A stretch of 35,054 nt of DNA, taken from positions 1-35,054 of the forward strand of contig NZ_ADGX01000089.1 of NCBI RefSeq assembly GCF_000177675.1, in the 5' to 3' direction. The notes below the pieces were generated by a model. It worked only from the letters and a program-made list of their open reading frames with translations, was not told the DNA's origin and made no database searches. The translations under genes were made by a program, and so were the position numbers. The stretch comes from Parafrankia sp. EUN1f (lineage in GTDB: Bacteria > Actinomycetota > Actinomycetes > Frankiales > Frankiaceae). Numbering within the stretch: the stretch's first letter is position 1; the number at the start of each line of letters is the position of its first letter. Shown here one piece after another: positions 24,502 through 33,986 of this stretch.

Positions 24502-25233
24502 GCCACGCGGTGCCCGGCGGACAGCGTTCTCCCCGGTGGTCAACAGCGCGGGAAAGTTCGCCTCCCACACCTCCACCGGTGAGATGACCTCGTGGTCGCG
24601 CAGGTGTACCCGGTGCGCCGAGAACGTCACTCCGTCCGGGATCATGTCGTCGCTGGGAAGCGACCCCGCCATCACGATCCGGGGCAGCATGCCGCCCGCG
24701 AGCCGTTCCTGCCGCAGCCGGACACCCACCGCCCACGCCACCCGCGTCTGCATCAGGGACGTGAAGCGGCGATGCAGGACGACCAGGCCCACGGTTGCCA
24801 GTTGTGCCACGCCGATGCTCGCCCCGACCATCACATCCGCGTCGACGCGGATCAGGTCGCACAGCAGCATCTCCTGTGCCTCTCCGCCCGACTGGATCGA
24901 CGCCGGCAGCAGGCCGACGATCAGGCTGTCGGACGGCTCCGGCCACAGGGGCCGAAGCCCACCGGAATCGAACTCCCAGCGGGTGGCCGCCGGAGCCGCC
25001 GACGGTGTCGTCTCCGCCGTCGATCCGCCCGCAGGGTCGCGATCATCCCCAGCCCCGGACGCGGCCACGTCCCGCAGTGCGGCGTCCGGTATTCCGGCGA
25101 CGGAACTCTCGGCCCGCGGGTAATCCAGCCACCGGAATTCTCCGGGCAGCCAGGGCCAGGGTGTGAACCAGTCGTCGTTATTCCACATCCATTCGTCGTC
25201 AGCGTCGATGTCCGTGCTGTCCCCATCCCTCAT
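24493..25233 (-). CDS. Hypothetical protein with a tryptophan-rich acidic N-terminus
   Basis: 246 residues; family not recognised. Residues about 10-40 are rich in Asp and Trp (DDEWMWNNDDWFTPWPWLPGEF). An Ala/Gly/Asp-rich stretch at about 50-85 is probably disordered. The C-terminal two thirds reads as a folded alpha/beta domain (EAQEMLLCDLIRVDADVMVG, TVGLVVLHRRFTSLMQTRVAW, ISPVEVWEANFPALL). There is no signal peptide; one hydrophobic stretch (about 128-145, VMVGASIGVAQLATVGLV) is borderline for a membrane helix. ATG 25233 has GGGAGG 5 nt upstream. It is divergent from the XRE regulator, so the two may share control, and its 3' end overlaps the GNAT gene by 9 bp. Confidence 0.7.
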   Translation of the reverse strand: MRDGDSTDIDADDEWMWNNDDWFTPWPWLPGEFRWLDYPRAESSVAGIPDAALRDVAASGAGDDRDPAGGSTAETTPSAAPAATRWEFDSGGLRPLWPEPSDSLIVGLLPASIQSGGEAQEMLLCDLIRVDADVMVGASIGVAQLATVGLVVLHRRFTSLMQTRVAWAVGVRLRQERLAGGMLPRIVMAGSLPSDDMIPDGVTFSAHRVHLRDHEVISPVEVWEANFPALLTTGENAVRRAPRGLA

Positions 25234-25313
25234 AGCCACCTCCCGAATCCGTCAGCGCCGCTGGCGATCGCGAGCGGAGTCATGCCGTGGGACAGGCTAT
25301 GTTTCGCGCGTAA

Positions 25314-25343
25314 CCAAACGTTCACACCTGCGAACCGATTTGG
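25314..25343. promoter_or_regulatory. Nested dyad upstream of the XRE regulator (candidate operator)
   Basis: CCAAA...TTTGG encloses GTTC...GAAC (25320-25323 and 25332-25335), a symmetrical arrangement between the divergent XRE and Trp-rich genes. It is a plausible site for autoregulation, but the arms are short. Confidence 0.3.
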
Positions 25344-25448
25344 CTGGACGGGTCGCGTGGCGTTCACCGCCGTGAATGCGGGGCGCCGCATTGGGCGGGA
25401 TAGGCTGGCGGCAGTTGCCCGCGCTCCGTCAGACCGGGAGACGCTGTC

Positions 25449-26660
25449 ATGAACGACGGATCGGAACTGCCGACAATCGGCATACGGATACGGTCCTGCC
25501 GGCGCTACCGCGGAATGAGCCTGGAGACACTCTCGGGGCTCACCGGCCTGTCCAAGGGCTTCCTGTCGATGGTGGAGAACGGCCAGCGCCGCATGGACCG
25601 CCGATCACACCTCGAAACGGTGGCAGCCGCCCTGCAGGTGTCGATCACGGATCTGACCGGCCAGCCGTACGCGCCGACGAACCCGGCCCAGGCCCAGTCC
25701 CTGGCCGCGATTCCCGCCCTTCGCATCGCCATCCTGGGCACGGCCTTTCACGAGCGGCCGGAGCGGCCCGCCTGGCCCGTCGCCGAACTCCAGCGGATCG
25801 CCGCCGAGGTCGGTGTCGCCTGGCAGGCATCGGAGCACGCCAGCTACGCCCCGCGCCTGCCGGAGCTGATCGAGGGGCTCCACAGCCACGCCGCCGACCC
25901 GCACGGGCCGGGCGCCCGGGCGGCCATCGCCACCCTCGTCGAGGTCTACCGCGCCGCGTTCGTCCTGGCCAAGGACCTCGGCTATGTCGACCTCGCGTGG
26001 ATCGCCGCGGAACGTTGCGTGCAGGGGGCGCAGCTGCTGGAAAGCCCGGAATGGGCCGCGCTCGGCGAGTTCTCCCGCGCGAACGGCCTGCTCACCGCCG
26101 GGGCCCGCGACCGTGCGCGCCGGGTGGCGCAGCACGCGGCGGACACCGCCGCCGCCAGCCTCGACCACCCGGACGTCATGCCCGTCTACGGCATTCTTCA
26201 CCTGACCGCGGCACTGGCCGCCGCCCCCGGCAGCGACCCCCGCGACATCGACGCCCACATCGCCGAAGCCGCGGACATCGCCCGGCGCACCGGGGAGACC
26301 AGTACCTTCCGCCTGCATTTCGGGCCGACCAATGTCGCGGTCTGGCAGGTGAGCATCGCCGTCGAACGAGGTGACGGCGGCAAGGCCGCGGAACTGGCGC
26401 AGGACGTCGACCCGACCGTTCTTCCGTCACGCCGCCGCCGCGCGCATTTCTACGCCGATCTCGGCCGTGGCCTCGCGCAGACCCGCGGAAAGGACCATGA
26501 GGCCCTGGCGATGTTCCGCGAAGCCGAAAAACTCGCACCCGAGCAGATCAGAACCAGTCCGCTCGTCCGCGAGACCGTCGCCGTGATGCTGCAACGGGCC
26601 CGCAGCGCGGCCGGCGGCCGCGACCTACGCGGACTCGCCTACCGCATGGGCGTCACCTGA
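25449..26660 (+). CDS. XRE-family transcriptional regulator with TPR-like C-terminal region
   Basis: 403 residues. The N-terminal helix-turn-helix (about 8-70) reads IGIRIRSCRRYRGMSLETLSGLTG then LSKGFLSMVENGQRRMDRRS, the Cro/C1 type, and binds DNA. From about residue 110 the sequence is Ala-rich helical repeats (LVEVYRAAFVLAKDLGYVDLAWIAAERC, ARRVAQHAADTAAASLD, AAELAQDVDP...YADLGRGLAQTRG), typical of actinobacterial regulators with a TPR sensor domain. Many of these control development, secondary metabolism or the gene beside them. ATG 25449 is preceded by GGGAG about 8 nt upstream. Divergent from the tryptophan-rich protein gene, which may be its target. Confidence 0.85.
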   Translation: MNDGSELPTIGIRIRSCRRYRGMSLETLSGLTGLSKGFLSMVENGQRRMDRRSHLETVAAALQVSITDLTGQPYAPTNPAQAQSLAAIPALRIAILGTAFHERPERPAWPVAELQRIAAEVGVAWQASEHASYAPRLPELIEGLHSHAADPHGPGARAAIATLVEVYRAAFVLAKDLGYVDLAWIAAERCVQGAQLLESPEWAALGEFSRANGLLTAGARDRARRVAQHAADTAAASLDHPDVMPVYGILHLTAALAAAPGSDPRDIDAHIAEAADIARRTGETSTFRLHFGPTNVAVWQVSIAVERGDGGKAAELAQDVDPTVLPSRRRRAHFYADLGRGLAQTRGKDHEALAMFREAEKLAPEQIRTSPLVRETVAVMLQRARSAAGGRDLRGLAYRMGVT

Positions 26661-26675
26661 GAACACAACCCCGCC

Positions 26676-26687
26676 GCGGCCGGCCGC
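26676..26687. terminator. 12-bp palindrome between convergent genes (candidate)
   Basis: GCGGCC-GGCCGC lies in the 61-bp gap between the XRE stop and the MBL stop. As a hairpin it would have almost no loop, so it is only a weak candidate for a terminator. Confidence 0.25.
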
Positions 26688-26721
26688 CTTACGGTGCGCC
26701 CATGCGGAAACGGCAGGGAGG

Positions 26722-27543
26722 TCAGGTTTCCAGGTCGGTGGGTGTTCCCAGGGGCAGCCAGCGGATGCGGTCGCGGACGTCGGGCGGGGCGTCGGCGAAC
26801 TCGCGTTCGATAATGGCTTTGGGCTGCTGGAAGTGCTGCCACCCCTCGTAGTGCACCGGGACGGCGGTGTGCGGCCGTACCGCGCCGAGCAGGTCGACCG
26901 CGTCGCGGGCGGTCATCGTGTACCGCAGCGGCCCGGTGACGGGGAAGCGCACACCGCCCAGGTGCAGCAGGGTGAGCCCGACGGTCAGCCGCTCGGCGAC
27001 GTGGCGGACGCCGCCGTAGAGCACGGTGTCGCCGGAGATCCAAAGCACGCCGTGCCGCTGCCCGTCCCAGCGCAGGGCGAAGCCGACGACGTCCCCGACG
27101 ATGGGGTGGCTCAGCGGCGGCCCGTGCCGGCACGGGGTGGCGGTGACCTCGATGGACGGCCGTCCCGGAGCTTCCAGTGTGGTCGACTGCCAGGGGCTCA
27201 GCCCCCGGGCGCCGCCGCCGAGCCGGGCCGCCCCGGGCACCGTGGTGATGACCGTGCCCGCGGAGGGCAGCAGTGCGCGGCCGGCCTCGTCCAGGTTGTC
27301 GCCGTGGTGGTCGTGGGTGAGCAGCACCGCGTCGATGGGCCCGAGCTCGCCGGCCGGGATGGCCGGGCCGGCGAGCTTGCGGGACGAGGTGCCCCAGCCG
27401 AACGCGTACCTGCGCCCGGCCGGGTCGAACGTGGGATCGGTCAGCAGCCGCCAGCCCGCGAACTCCAGCAGCGTGGTCGGCCCGCCTATGTGGGTGACGC
27501 GGACGGAGCTGGGGGCGGTGCCGGGGAACGGGGCGGAACTCAT
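26722..27543 (-). CDS. MBL-fold metallo-hydrolase (UlaG-like)
   Basis: A 273-residue cytosolic metal-dependent hydrolase. The motif THDHHGD (about 76-82) binds the metals, with later His in CRHGPP, Asp in WISGDTVLYGG and His in PVHYEGW. VTHIGGPTTLLEFAGWRLLTDP is the standard first strands of UlaG-like proteins, whose known members open lactones or act on phosphodiesters. ATG 27543 overlaps the stop of the preceding hydrolase by 4 nt (ATGA). It is the last gene of a three-gene coupled operon with two alpha/beta hydrolases. Substrate unknown. Confidence 0.87.
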   Translation of the reverse strand: MSSAPFPGTAPSSVRVTHIGGPTTLLEFAGWRLLTDPTFDPAGRRYAFGWGTSSRKLAGPAIPAGELGPIDAVLLTHDHHGDNLDEAGRALLPSAGTVITTVPGAARLGGGARGLSPWQSTTLEAPGRPSIEVTATPCRHGPPLSHPIVGDVVGFALRWDGQRHGVLWISGDTVLYGGVRHVAERLTVGLTLLHLGGVRFPVTGPLRYTMTARDAVDLLGAVRPHTAVPVHYEGWQHFQQPKAIIEREFADAPPDVRDRIRWLPLGTPTDLET

Positions 27544-28340
27544 GACTGTGCGTGCCGCAGCGCCCAGTCGAGGGCGTAGTCGGCGATCTCCTCCCAGCCC
27601 TTCTGCGCGGGCAGCAGGTGCGCGTACCCCTCGTACTCCTTGACCTCGGTGATGGTGTTCGACTTGTAGTGCTTGGCGTTCGACTGCTGGATGGCCGGCG
27701 GCATGATGTGGTCCTCGCTGCCGGAGATGAACAGCAGCGGTGCGCGGTCGTCGTTGTGGTAGTTCACCCAGGTGTCCTGGTGGCCGGGCTGGAAGTTCGC
27801 CAGGACGCTGCCCCACAGGATCCCGCCGTTGGCGGGGATGTGGTAGCGCTCGTAGAGGGCCTCGGCCTCCTCGGCGGTGAACGTGTTCGTGAACGCGTAC
27901 GTCCACTGCTCGAGCGAGAGACCGACGGCCTTGTGCCGGTTGGCCGGGCTCTTGAGCACCGGGAACGTGGACTTCACCTGGGACAACGGCACCACCTTGA
28001 CACCCTCGGTGGGCGCCGAGTTCAGCGCTACACCGACCGCGCCGTAGCCGCGGTCGAGCAGGATCTGGGTGAACGCGCCGCCGGCCGAGTGGCCCATGAT
28101 GATCGGCTTGCGGTCGAGGCCGTCGATGATCCCCCCGATCTTCTCGATGATCGCGGGAACGGTGACATCCACGATGATCTGCGGGTCGGCCCGCAGCGCC
28201 TCCACCTCGACCTCGAAGCCCGGGTAGCCGGGGGCGATCACCCGGAAGCCCTTCGCCTCGTAGTAGCTGATCCAGTTCTCCCAGCTGCGGGGCGTCACCC
28301 AGAAGCCGTGGACGAGGACGATCGTGTCCGGTGCGGTCAT
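27540..28340 (-). CDS. Alpha/beta hydrolase
   Basis: 266 residues, cytosolic. [18 protein letters not shown] carries the oxyanion HGF motif. Nucleophile Ser85 is in [11 protein letters not shown]. The acid is in [11 protein letters not shown] and the His in YEGYAHLLP. This matches the alpha/beta hydrolase family of esterase and lipase-type enzymes. The start overlaps the preceding stop by 4 nt, and the stop overlaps the next start by 4 nt, so translation is coupled. Substrate cannot be assigned. Confidence 0.88.
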   Translation of the reverse strand: MTAPDTIVLVHGFWVTPRSWENWISYYEAKGFRVIAPGYPGFEVEVEALRADPQIIVDVTVPAIIEKIGGIIDGLDRKPIIMGHSAGGAFTQILLDRGYGAVGVALNSAPTEGVKVVPLSQVKSTFPVLKSPANRHKAVGLSLEQWTYAFTNTFTAEEAEALYERYHIPANGGILWGSVLANFQPGHQDTWVNYHNDDRAPLLFISGSEDHIMPPAIQQSNAKHYKSNTITEVKEYEGYAHLLPAQKGWEEIADYALDWALRHAQS

Positions 28341-29176
28341 CGGTTCTCCTTGTGTTTGTCGAGGAAGGTGAGCAGGTCGTCGCAGAGCTGCTGCTTGTGG
28401 GTGTCGGTGATGCCGTGCGGTGCGCCCGGGTACACCACGAGCGCCGCGTCCCGGATCCGCGCGGCGGAGGCCTGGCCACCGACCTCGAACGGCACGACCT
28501 GGTCGTCGTCGCCGTGGATGACGAGGGTCGGGATGTCGAACGCGTCGAGATCGGGACGGAAGTCGGTGGCGGAGAAGGCCGCGATCGAGTCGTAGGCGTT
28601 GCGGTGCCCGGACTGCAGGCCCTGGCGCCAGAACGCGTCGCGCACGCCCTGGGAGACGCTCGCCCCGGCCCGGTTGAGGCCGAAGAACGGGCCGTCGGCG
28701 AGGTCCCGGTACAGCTGCGACCGGTCGGCGAGCGAACCGGCGCGGATCGCGTCGAAGACCTCCACGGGCAGGCCGCCCGGGTTGTCGTCGGTGCGCAGCA
28801 TCAGCGGCGGCACGGCGGAGACCAGCACCGCCTGGGCGACCCTGGCCGTGCCGTGGCGGCCGATGTACCGGGCGACCTCCCCGCCGCCGGTGGAGAACCC
28901 GACCAGTGTGACGTCCCGCAGGTCGAGGGCCTCGATCAGGGTGGCCAGGTCGTCGGCGTAGGTGTTCATCTCGTTGCCGCCCCAGGTCTGGGTGGAGCGG
29001 CCGTGCCCCCGGCGGTCGTGCGCGATGGCCCGGTAGCCGTGCTCGGCGAGGTGGAGCTGCTGCGCCTCCCAGCTGTCGGAGTTGAGCGGCCAGCCGTGGC
29101 TGAGCAGGACGGGCCGGCCTTGGCCCCAGTCCCTGTAGTAGATCTGCGTGCCATCAGCGGTACTGACGAACGGCAT
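28337..29176 (-). CDS. Alpha/beta hydrolase, non-haem haloperoxidase type
   Basis: 279 residues. The sequence follows the bacterial cofactor-free chloroperoxidase/esterase group: [33 protein letters not shown], then nucleophile Ser95 in [14 protein letters not shown], Asp in [12 protein letters not shown] and His in [12 protein letters not shown]. These enzymes are esterases or perhydrolases that can make peracids, and hence halogenate, in vitro; the physiological reaction is often something else. ATG 29176 has GGGAG 7 nt upstream; longer upstream readings are not supported. First gene of the coupled hydrolase operon, 121 bp after the LAL regulator on the same strand, so it may be that regulator's target. 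Confidence 0.9.
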   Translation of the reverse strand: MPFVSTADGTQIYYRDWGQGRPVLLSHGWPLNSDSWEAQQLHLAEHGYRAIAHDRRGHGRSTQTWGGNEMNTYADDLATLIEALDLRDVTLVGFSTGGGEVARYIGRHGTARVAQAVLVSAVPPLMLRTDDNPGGLPVEVFDAIRAGSLADRSQLYRDLADGPFFGLNRAGASVSQGVRDAFWRQGLQSGHRNAYDSIAAFSATDFRPDLDAFDIPTLVIHGDDDQVVPFEVGGQASAARIRDAALVVYPGAPHGITDTHKQQLCDDLLTFLDKHKENR

Positions 29177-29297
29177 GGAAGCGCTCCCATGGAGGAGAGT
29201 GCCGAACTCCGGTCCCCACGATCGTGGGGCCGGGCGCACGGCCGCCGAATCCCGCGAAACACGTAGTGATGACAGTCGGGCCGCCCCGCGCACGTGA

Positions 29298-32162
29298 TCA
29301 GGCCCGACCTGCCGCGTCGCCGGCATCGTCCGCGTGCCGGCCCAGCTCGGCGGCCAGTACCGGCCCGAGCTGGCGGCGGGACGTCACACCGAGCTTCCGG
29401 AAGACCTTGCGCAGGTGGTAGTCCACCGTGTTGGCGCTGATGAACAGCTGGGCCGCGATTTCGGTGTTCGTCGCACCGGCGGCGGCCAGCCGGGAGACGG
29501 CGAGCTCCTGAACCGTCAGGCCGGTGGCCGTTCCCGCGTTCCGGGGGCGGCAGGTCTCGCCGGTCGCGGCGAGCTCCTGCGCGGCCCGGGCGGCGAATCC
29601 GGCCGCGCCGATCTCCTCGAACATCACCAACGCCGCACGCAGCTGGTCGCGGGCGTCCCGGCGACGCCTGCGGCGGCGCAGCCACTCGCCGTAGAGGAGG
29701 TGAGCACGGGCGAGGTCCGTGCGGGCGCGGCTGGCGCAGAGCAGGGCGATCGCCTGCCGGTAGAGCGGCTCGGCGCGGTCGTCGGGGGCCAGCACGGCCT
29801 GGCAGCGTGCCAGCAGGCCGAGCGCCCACGAACCCCCGACCGCCGTCGCACGCTCGGACAGCGTGCGCAGCGTCGCGGTCGCGAGTACCCGGTCGCCGCT
29901 GCGCACCGCGGCCTCGACCAGGTTCGGCAGGACCCGCGAGTGCACGCCGCGGGTATCGGAGGCGATCAGATGATGTGCCTCGGTACGGGCCCACGCATAG
30001 TCGCCGCCACCGAGCGCGAGGATCACCCGCCCGATCCGGGCGATCGACTCGACGGCACCGTTGCCGAGCCAGGTCGCGGCGCGCATCGAATCGTCCAGGA
30101 CGTTGGTCAGATCGTCCCCGTCGGCCCGCCACGCCAGCAGCTCCGGGTGGCGGTAGATCGCCCACACCTCATCCGTGGCGCCCATCGCCGCGCGGACCTG
30201 GTTGCCGTCGGCCATCAGCGTGTCAGCGGCCGCGAAGTCGCCGAGGTTGGTCTCATGCATCACCGCGCAGTACAGGACGGTGTCCAGCTGCCACAGCGCG
30301 CCGGCGCGCCGGGAGACCTCGACGGCCCGGCGGATCACCGCGGTGTGCAACGGCTCGTCCCAGATCATCATGCTCATCCAGACCGCCGACAGGTAGCTGT
30401 GCAGGTAGTCCTCGTCGGAGGTGGACGGGCTGACCAGCACCTCGCAGGCGCGTCGCAGGTGGGGGACGGCGGCCACGTACCCGTCGAGGGCGAGGACGTC
30501 GAAGGCACGCAGGAGCAGGTCGGGCCCGGTCGCCAACCTCGCGCCACCGGTGCCGGCGCCGGGGGCGGCGTCAGTGCCGGTGCCGCCCGGAGCGCCGCCG
30601 GCGTCGCCGCCGGCGGCGACGCCCAGGATCTCCCGGATCACGCGCGCGATGTCGGCGTGGGTGATGTCGAGCAGCAGGCCCTCCGCGCCGTTCGTGTACT
30701 CCACGGCCTTCAGCAGCGCGTCCCGGGCCCGTTCCGGCGAGTCCGGGCCGAACGCCGATGCCGCCCGCAGTGCCAGCGCCGGCGCCCGGGCGAACGCTCC
30801 CTCGGCCCCCAGCGTGAGCAGCGCTCCGGCACGGACCACCAGCGCCCTCCCGCGGCCGACGTCGTCCGTCGCCGACTCCTCGACGGAGTCCAGCAGCGCC
30901 TGCGCCTGCAGTGGGGCGCCGGCGAGGAAGGCGGCCTCGGCGGCCGCCAGTCGCCGCTCGGAGCGGCCGGACGCCTCGGGTGTGAGCTCGGCGGCCCGGG
31001 CGAGGTAAGTGGCCCGGGCCGCGTACCCGCCGCGGGCGCCGGCATGGTCGGCCACCCGCTCCAGCTCGGCGGCGACATCGGCGTCGGTACCGGCGCAGGC
31101 GGCTGCCAGGTGCCAGGCCCGCCGGTCGGCGTCGGCGGGGCGGGACGTCGCCTCAGCCAGCGCGGCGTGCGCCTGGCGCCGCGCGACACTGGTGGCACCG
31201 CCGTACACCGCGGACCGCACCAGCGGATGGCGGAACTCGACGGCTGCCCGCACCGCCACCAACCGCGCCGCCTCGGCGGGGCCGGTCGCGTCCGGCCCGA
31301 TCCCGAGGCGCGCGGCGGCGTCGCGGAGGTAGTCGAGGTCGCCGGCCGGCTCCGCCGCCGCCAGCAACAACCACGTCCCCGTGGGTTTCGGCAGCGCCGC
31401 CACCTGTCGCAGGTAGTGCTCCTCCAGCCGGCCCCCGACGGGCAGCGGCTCCGGCAGCGACACCCCACCGGCCAGCTGGGCGCTGGTCAGCTCCTGCCCC
31501 AGGTCGGTGAGAGCCAGCGGGTTGCCGCCGGTCGCGGCCACGATGCGGGCCCCGACCCGGGCGTCCAGCGTCCCCGCCACGGTCGAACGGAGCAGCTCAA
31601 GCGCGTGCGGCTCGTCCAGACCGGCGACGGGCTGGACCGGAATTCCGGCGAGCCCGTCACAGCGCCCCCGCACCGCGAGCAGCAGGCCTATGCCGTCGGC
31701 GTGCAGCCGGCGCCCGACGAACGCGAGCACGCCGAGCGACTCGGCGTCGATCCACTGGGCGTCGTCCACGCAGCACAGCACAGGCCTGGTGGTGGCGACC
31801 TCCGCGAGCAGCGTCAGCGTCGCGAGCCCGACCAGGAAGCGGTCGGGCGCCGGCCCGTCGGCCAGCCCGCACGCCACCCGCATCGCCTGCTCCTGTGCCG
31901 GCGGCAGGCCGCGTGGCGCTCCGAGGAACGGGAGCAGCAGCCGGTGCAGCGCGGCGAAGGCGAAACCGGACTCGGACTCCACGCCGGCGATCCGGACGAC
32001 CTGCACGCCCGCGCCCGCGGCGGCCTCGGCGGTGTGCTCCAGCAGGGCGGTCTTGCCGATGCCGGCGTCCCCTTGGAGCAGGAGGACGCCGCTGAGCCCG
32101 TCACGCACGGACGCGACCAGCCCCTCCAGGCGTGCACGTTCCTCAACCCGCCCCCGCAGCAC
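29298..32162 (-). CDS. LAL-type LuxR-family ATP-binding transcriptional regulator
   Basis: 954 residues, a MalT-like large regulator. The N-terminal AAA/NACHT-like ATPase has Walker A GDAGIGKT (31-38) and Walker [14 protein letters not shown] (about 127-139). A long helical, TPR-like middle follows. A C-terminal LuxR helix-turn-helix (last 75 residues) reads [20 protein letters not shown] and [21 protein letters not shown] and an inducer probably control multimerisation and DNA binding. GTG 32162 was chosen because AGGAGG lies 5 nt upstream and the conserved sequence ([14 protein letters not shown]) begins there. A Gly/Pro/Ala low-complexity insertion occurs near 30540-30630. Upstream of and codirectional with the hydrolase operon; divergent from the AraC regulator. 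Confidence 0.92.
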   Translation of the reverse strand: MLRGRVEERARLEGLVASVRDGLSGVLLLQGDAGIGKTALLEHTAEAAAGAGVQVVRIAGVESESGFAFAALHRLLLPFLGAPRGLPPAQEQAMRVACGLADGPAPDRFLVGLATLTLLAEVATTRPVLCCVDDAQWIDAESLGVLAFVGRRLHADGIGLLLAVRGRCDGLAGIPVQPVAGLDEPHALELLRSTVAGTLDARVGARIVAATGGNPLALTDLGQELTSAQLAGGVSLPEPLPVGGRLEEHYLRQVAALPKPTGTWLLLAAAEPAGDLDYLRDAAARLGIGPDATGPAEAARLVAVRAAVEFRHPLVRSAVYGGATSVARRQAHAALAEATSRPADADRRAWHLAAACAGTDADVAAELERVADHAGARGGYAARATYLARAAELTPEASGRSERRLAAAEAAFLAGAPLQAQALLDSVEESATDDVGRGRALVVRAGALLTLGAEGAFARAPALALRAASAFGPDSPERARDALLKAVEYTNGAEGLLLDITHADIARVIREILGVAAGGDAGGAPGGTGTDAAPGAGTGGARLATGPDLLLRAFDVLALDGYVAAVPHLRRACEVLVSPSTSDEDYLHSYLSAVWMSMMIWDEPLHTAVIRRAVEVSRRAGALWQLDTVLYCAVMHETNLGDFAAADTLMADGNQVRAAMGATDEVWAIYRHPELLAWRADGDDLTNVLDDSMRAATWLGNGAVESIARIGRVILALGGGDYAWARTEAHHLIASDTRGVHSRVLPNLVEAAVRSGDRVLATATLRTLSERATAVGGSWALGLLARCQAVLAPDDRAEPLYRQAIALLCASRARTDLARAHLLYGEWLRRRRRRRDARDQLRAALVMFEEIGAAGFAARAAQELAATGETCRPRNAGTATGLTVQELAVSRLAAAGATNTEIAAQLFISANTVDYHLRKVFRKLGVTSRRQLGPVLAAELGRHADDAGDAAGRA

Positions 32163-32222
32163 CGCTACCTCCTGATAAGACTCCGGAAGGAACGTTAGGG
32201 GGGTGGTGCGCCTACAGCAGGG

Positions 32223-32259
32223 CTGTGCGTGCACCGTTGTCGGCTCACCGTGCACACAG
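32223..32259. promoter_or_regulatory. Imperfect inverted repeat in the LAL/AraC divergent promoter region
   Basis: CTGTGCGTGCAC (32223-32234) and GTGCACACAG (32250-32259) pair with a 2-base insertion in the left arm. They sit in the 107 bp shared by two regulator genes and could be an operator for either. Confidence 0.4.
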
Positions 32260-32269
32260 GGCGGAGCGG

Positions 32270-33277
32270 ATGGGATTCGTGCTGGACACGGCGGACCTGC
32301 CGCCGGGGGAGCGGATCGACGCCGTCCACGCGGCGATGATGGAGGCGTCCGTCCCGTCACATGTGATCCACGAGAACCCGGGCGGTGACGTGCGCACCCG
32401 CCTGGAGGTCTGGGATCTCGGGACGGCGAACGTGTTCGTCGCCCGCTCCTCGGGGCTGCGCCTGCTCCGCACGGCGAAGCAGGCCAGGCAGGACGCCGCG
32501 CCGGTGGTCGCGCTGTCCGTCCAGCTGCGCGCCGACGGCCACCATGAGCAGCTCGGGCACCGGCAGACCGTGCCGCCCGGCGCGCTGATGATGGCCGACC
32601 TGTCGTCGCCGTACGACTTCTCCTGGTCCGGTGACGGCGCGGCCGGCTGCATCCAGATCCCGTTCGAGCAGATCGGGCTCCCGATCGACGTGATCCGTCG
32701 CGCGGCGGTCAACCTGCGCGACAGCCCGCTGTACGGCCTGATGACCGACCATGTCGCCCACCTCGTCCGGGAGGCTCCCAGCCTCAGCGTCGACCCGGCC
32801 GCGCACCTGCTCGGGCGGGGGAGCATCGAGCTGGCCCGCGCCCTGCTGGCATCGGCCGCGCATGCCGAGCCGCGCGCCCGTGACGTGCTGGACGAAACAC
32901 TGCTCACCCAGATCCGCGCCTACTGCCGCCGGCATCTCGTCGACCCCGACCTGCGGCCGGCCGTGATCGCGGCCGCCCACAACATCTCCGTGCGCCACCT
33001 GTACAAGATCTGCGCCCAGGCCGACTTCAGCCTCGAACAGTGGATCATCGGTGAGCGGCTGCGGGGCGCCCGCGAGGAACTACGCCGCCCGGAGCACCGG
33101 CACCGCACCATCGCGATGGTCGCCAGCCGCTGGGGCTTCAGCGACCCCACGCATTTCACCCGCCGCTTCCGCCGCCTGCACGGCGTCACCCCGCGCGAGT
33201 GGCGGCGAATGTCCGCGGAACAGCCTGTTCCGGAGAACAGCCCCGCCGCGGGGAGCCGGGCGACTGAAAGCGACTGA
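32270..33277 (+). CDS. AraC-family transcriptional regulator
   Basis: 335 residues. The N-terminal half (about 15-200) matches the cupin-like AraC-binding domain ([37 protein letters not shown]). The C-terminal double helix-turn-helix (about 215-315) shows [22 protein letters not shown] then [34 protein letters not shown], the classic second AraC helix signature. The likely role is ligand-controlled transcription of nearby genes. ATG 32270 has AGGGCGGAG just upstream, with short spacing. Divergent from the LAL gene; with it and the hydrolase operon it may form one regulon. Confidence 0.9.
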   Translation: MGFVLDTADLPPGERIDAVHAAMMEASVPSHVIHENPGGDVRTRLEVWDLGTANVFVARSSGLRLLRTAKQARQDAAPVVALSVQLRADGHHEQLGHRQTVPPGALMMADLSSPYDFSWSGDGAAGCIQIPFEQIGLPIDVIRRAAVNLRDSPLYGLMTDHVAHLVREAPSLSVDPAAHLLGRGSIELARALLASAAHAEPRARDVLDETLLTQIRAYCRRHLVDPDLRPAVIAAAHNISVRHLYKICAQADFSLEQWIIGERLRGAREELRRPEHRHRTIAMVASRWGFSDPTHFTRRFRRLHGVTPREWRRMSAEQPVPENSPAAGSRATESD

Positions 33278-33308
33278 ACAACCCGTTCGGCCGATCTTTC
33301 GGAGTTGT
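33278..33308 (+). terminator. Stem-loop right after the AraC gene (candidate)
   Basis: ACAACCCG and CGG-A-GTTGT pair (8 bp, one bulge) starting at the base after the stop codon. No clear T-run follows, so termination is only suggested. Confidence 0.35.
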
Positions 33309-33425
33309 GGTCCTACTATGTTGCCTGGCTCCCGGTTGCCCTGCGTCCCGCGTGTGGGCTGGGTGCGCCAGGCGAAGGTTTTGGTTCCGGCCCGCGGCAG
33401 CGTCAACGCTGGAAACGGAGTCCAT

Positions 33426-33986
33426 ATGGGAGTCGACCTGAGTGAGGCCGAGGAGAACCGTCGGCGTCTGCGTGAGCAGCACCGCGAACTGGGTGAGAAA
33501 CCCCGCCACGATGTGGATTACCAGGAGGCGGTGAGCGCCCTTCTGCGGACCACGGTCGACCTGCTGGACAGCGAGGGGCGTGCGGTGAAAGCCGCAGAGG
33601 AGGAGCGCCGGCGGGAGCGCGCGAAAACAATCCGCGTGATCAGTGCGGCGACCGCCGGTGTCGCCGCCTTCCTGCTTCTTTCGGCTGCGGTCGGCTGGAT
33701 CGGCAGGTGGTGGCTACCGATGGTCGCCGCCGGGCTGGTGGCCCTCGCGGACCTCCGCGCCGAGCCGCGCCGACCGGTCGGAGGGCAGGGCCTTCGCCTC
33801 CTGCGAGCCGCGGTTCTCGGTGTCGCCGCAGTGGCGGCGGTACTTGTCGCGTTCGGTGCCCTGCCCGGTTGGTGCGCGGTCATCGTCGGCCTGGTGCTCT
33901 TCGGCGTCGTGGTGTCCGGCGGTGCCGGCGCTCCGACGTCGTCGGCCTCGGGGCCGACGCCACGAGAGGAGCGTCATGGCGACTGA
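33426..33986 (+). CDS. Hypothetical membrane protein with charged N-terminal helix
   Basis: 186 residues; family not recognised. Residues 1-65 are strongly charged and helical (EAEENRRRLREQHRELGEK, KAAEEERRRERAK), probably a coiled coil in the cytoplasm. Hydrophobic segments at about 69-88, 92-108, 123-143 and 146-165 suggest two helical hairpins. A Ser/Gly/Pro-rich tail follows. ATG 33426 has GGAG 5 nt upstream. Its 3' end overlaps the start of the next gene by 11 bp, so the two are co-translated and probably work together. Confidence 0.7.
   Translation: MGVDLSEAEENRRRLREQHRELGEKPRHDVDYQEAVSALLRTTVDLLDSEGRAVKAAEEERRRERAKTIRVISAATAGVAAFLLLSAAVGWIGRWWLPMVAAGLVALADLRAEPRRPVGGQGLRLLRAAVLGVAAVAAVLVAFGALPGWCAVIVGLVLFGVVVSGGAGAPTSSASGPTPREERHGD

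Noticed and set aside
29334-32198. A 954-residue plus-strand open frame opposite the LAL regulator
   Set aside because: It is antisense to a gene with clear Walker and LuxR motifs; its translation is Gly/Arg/Gln-rich without any domain.
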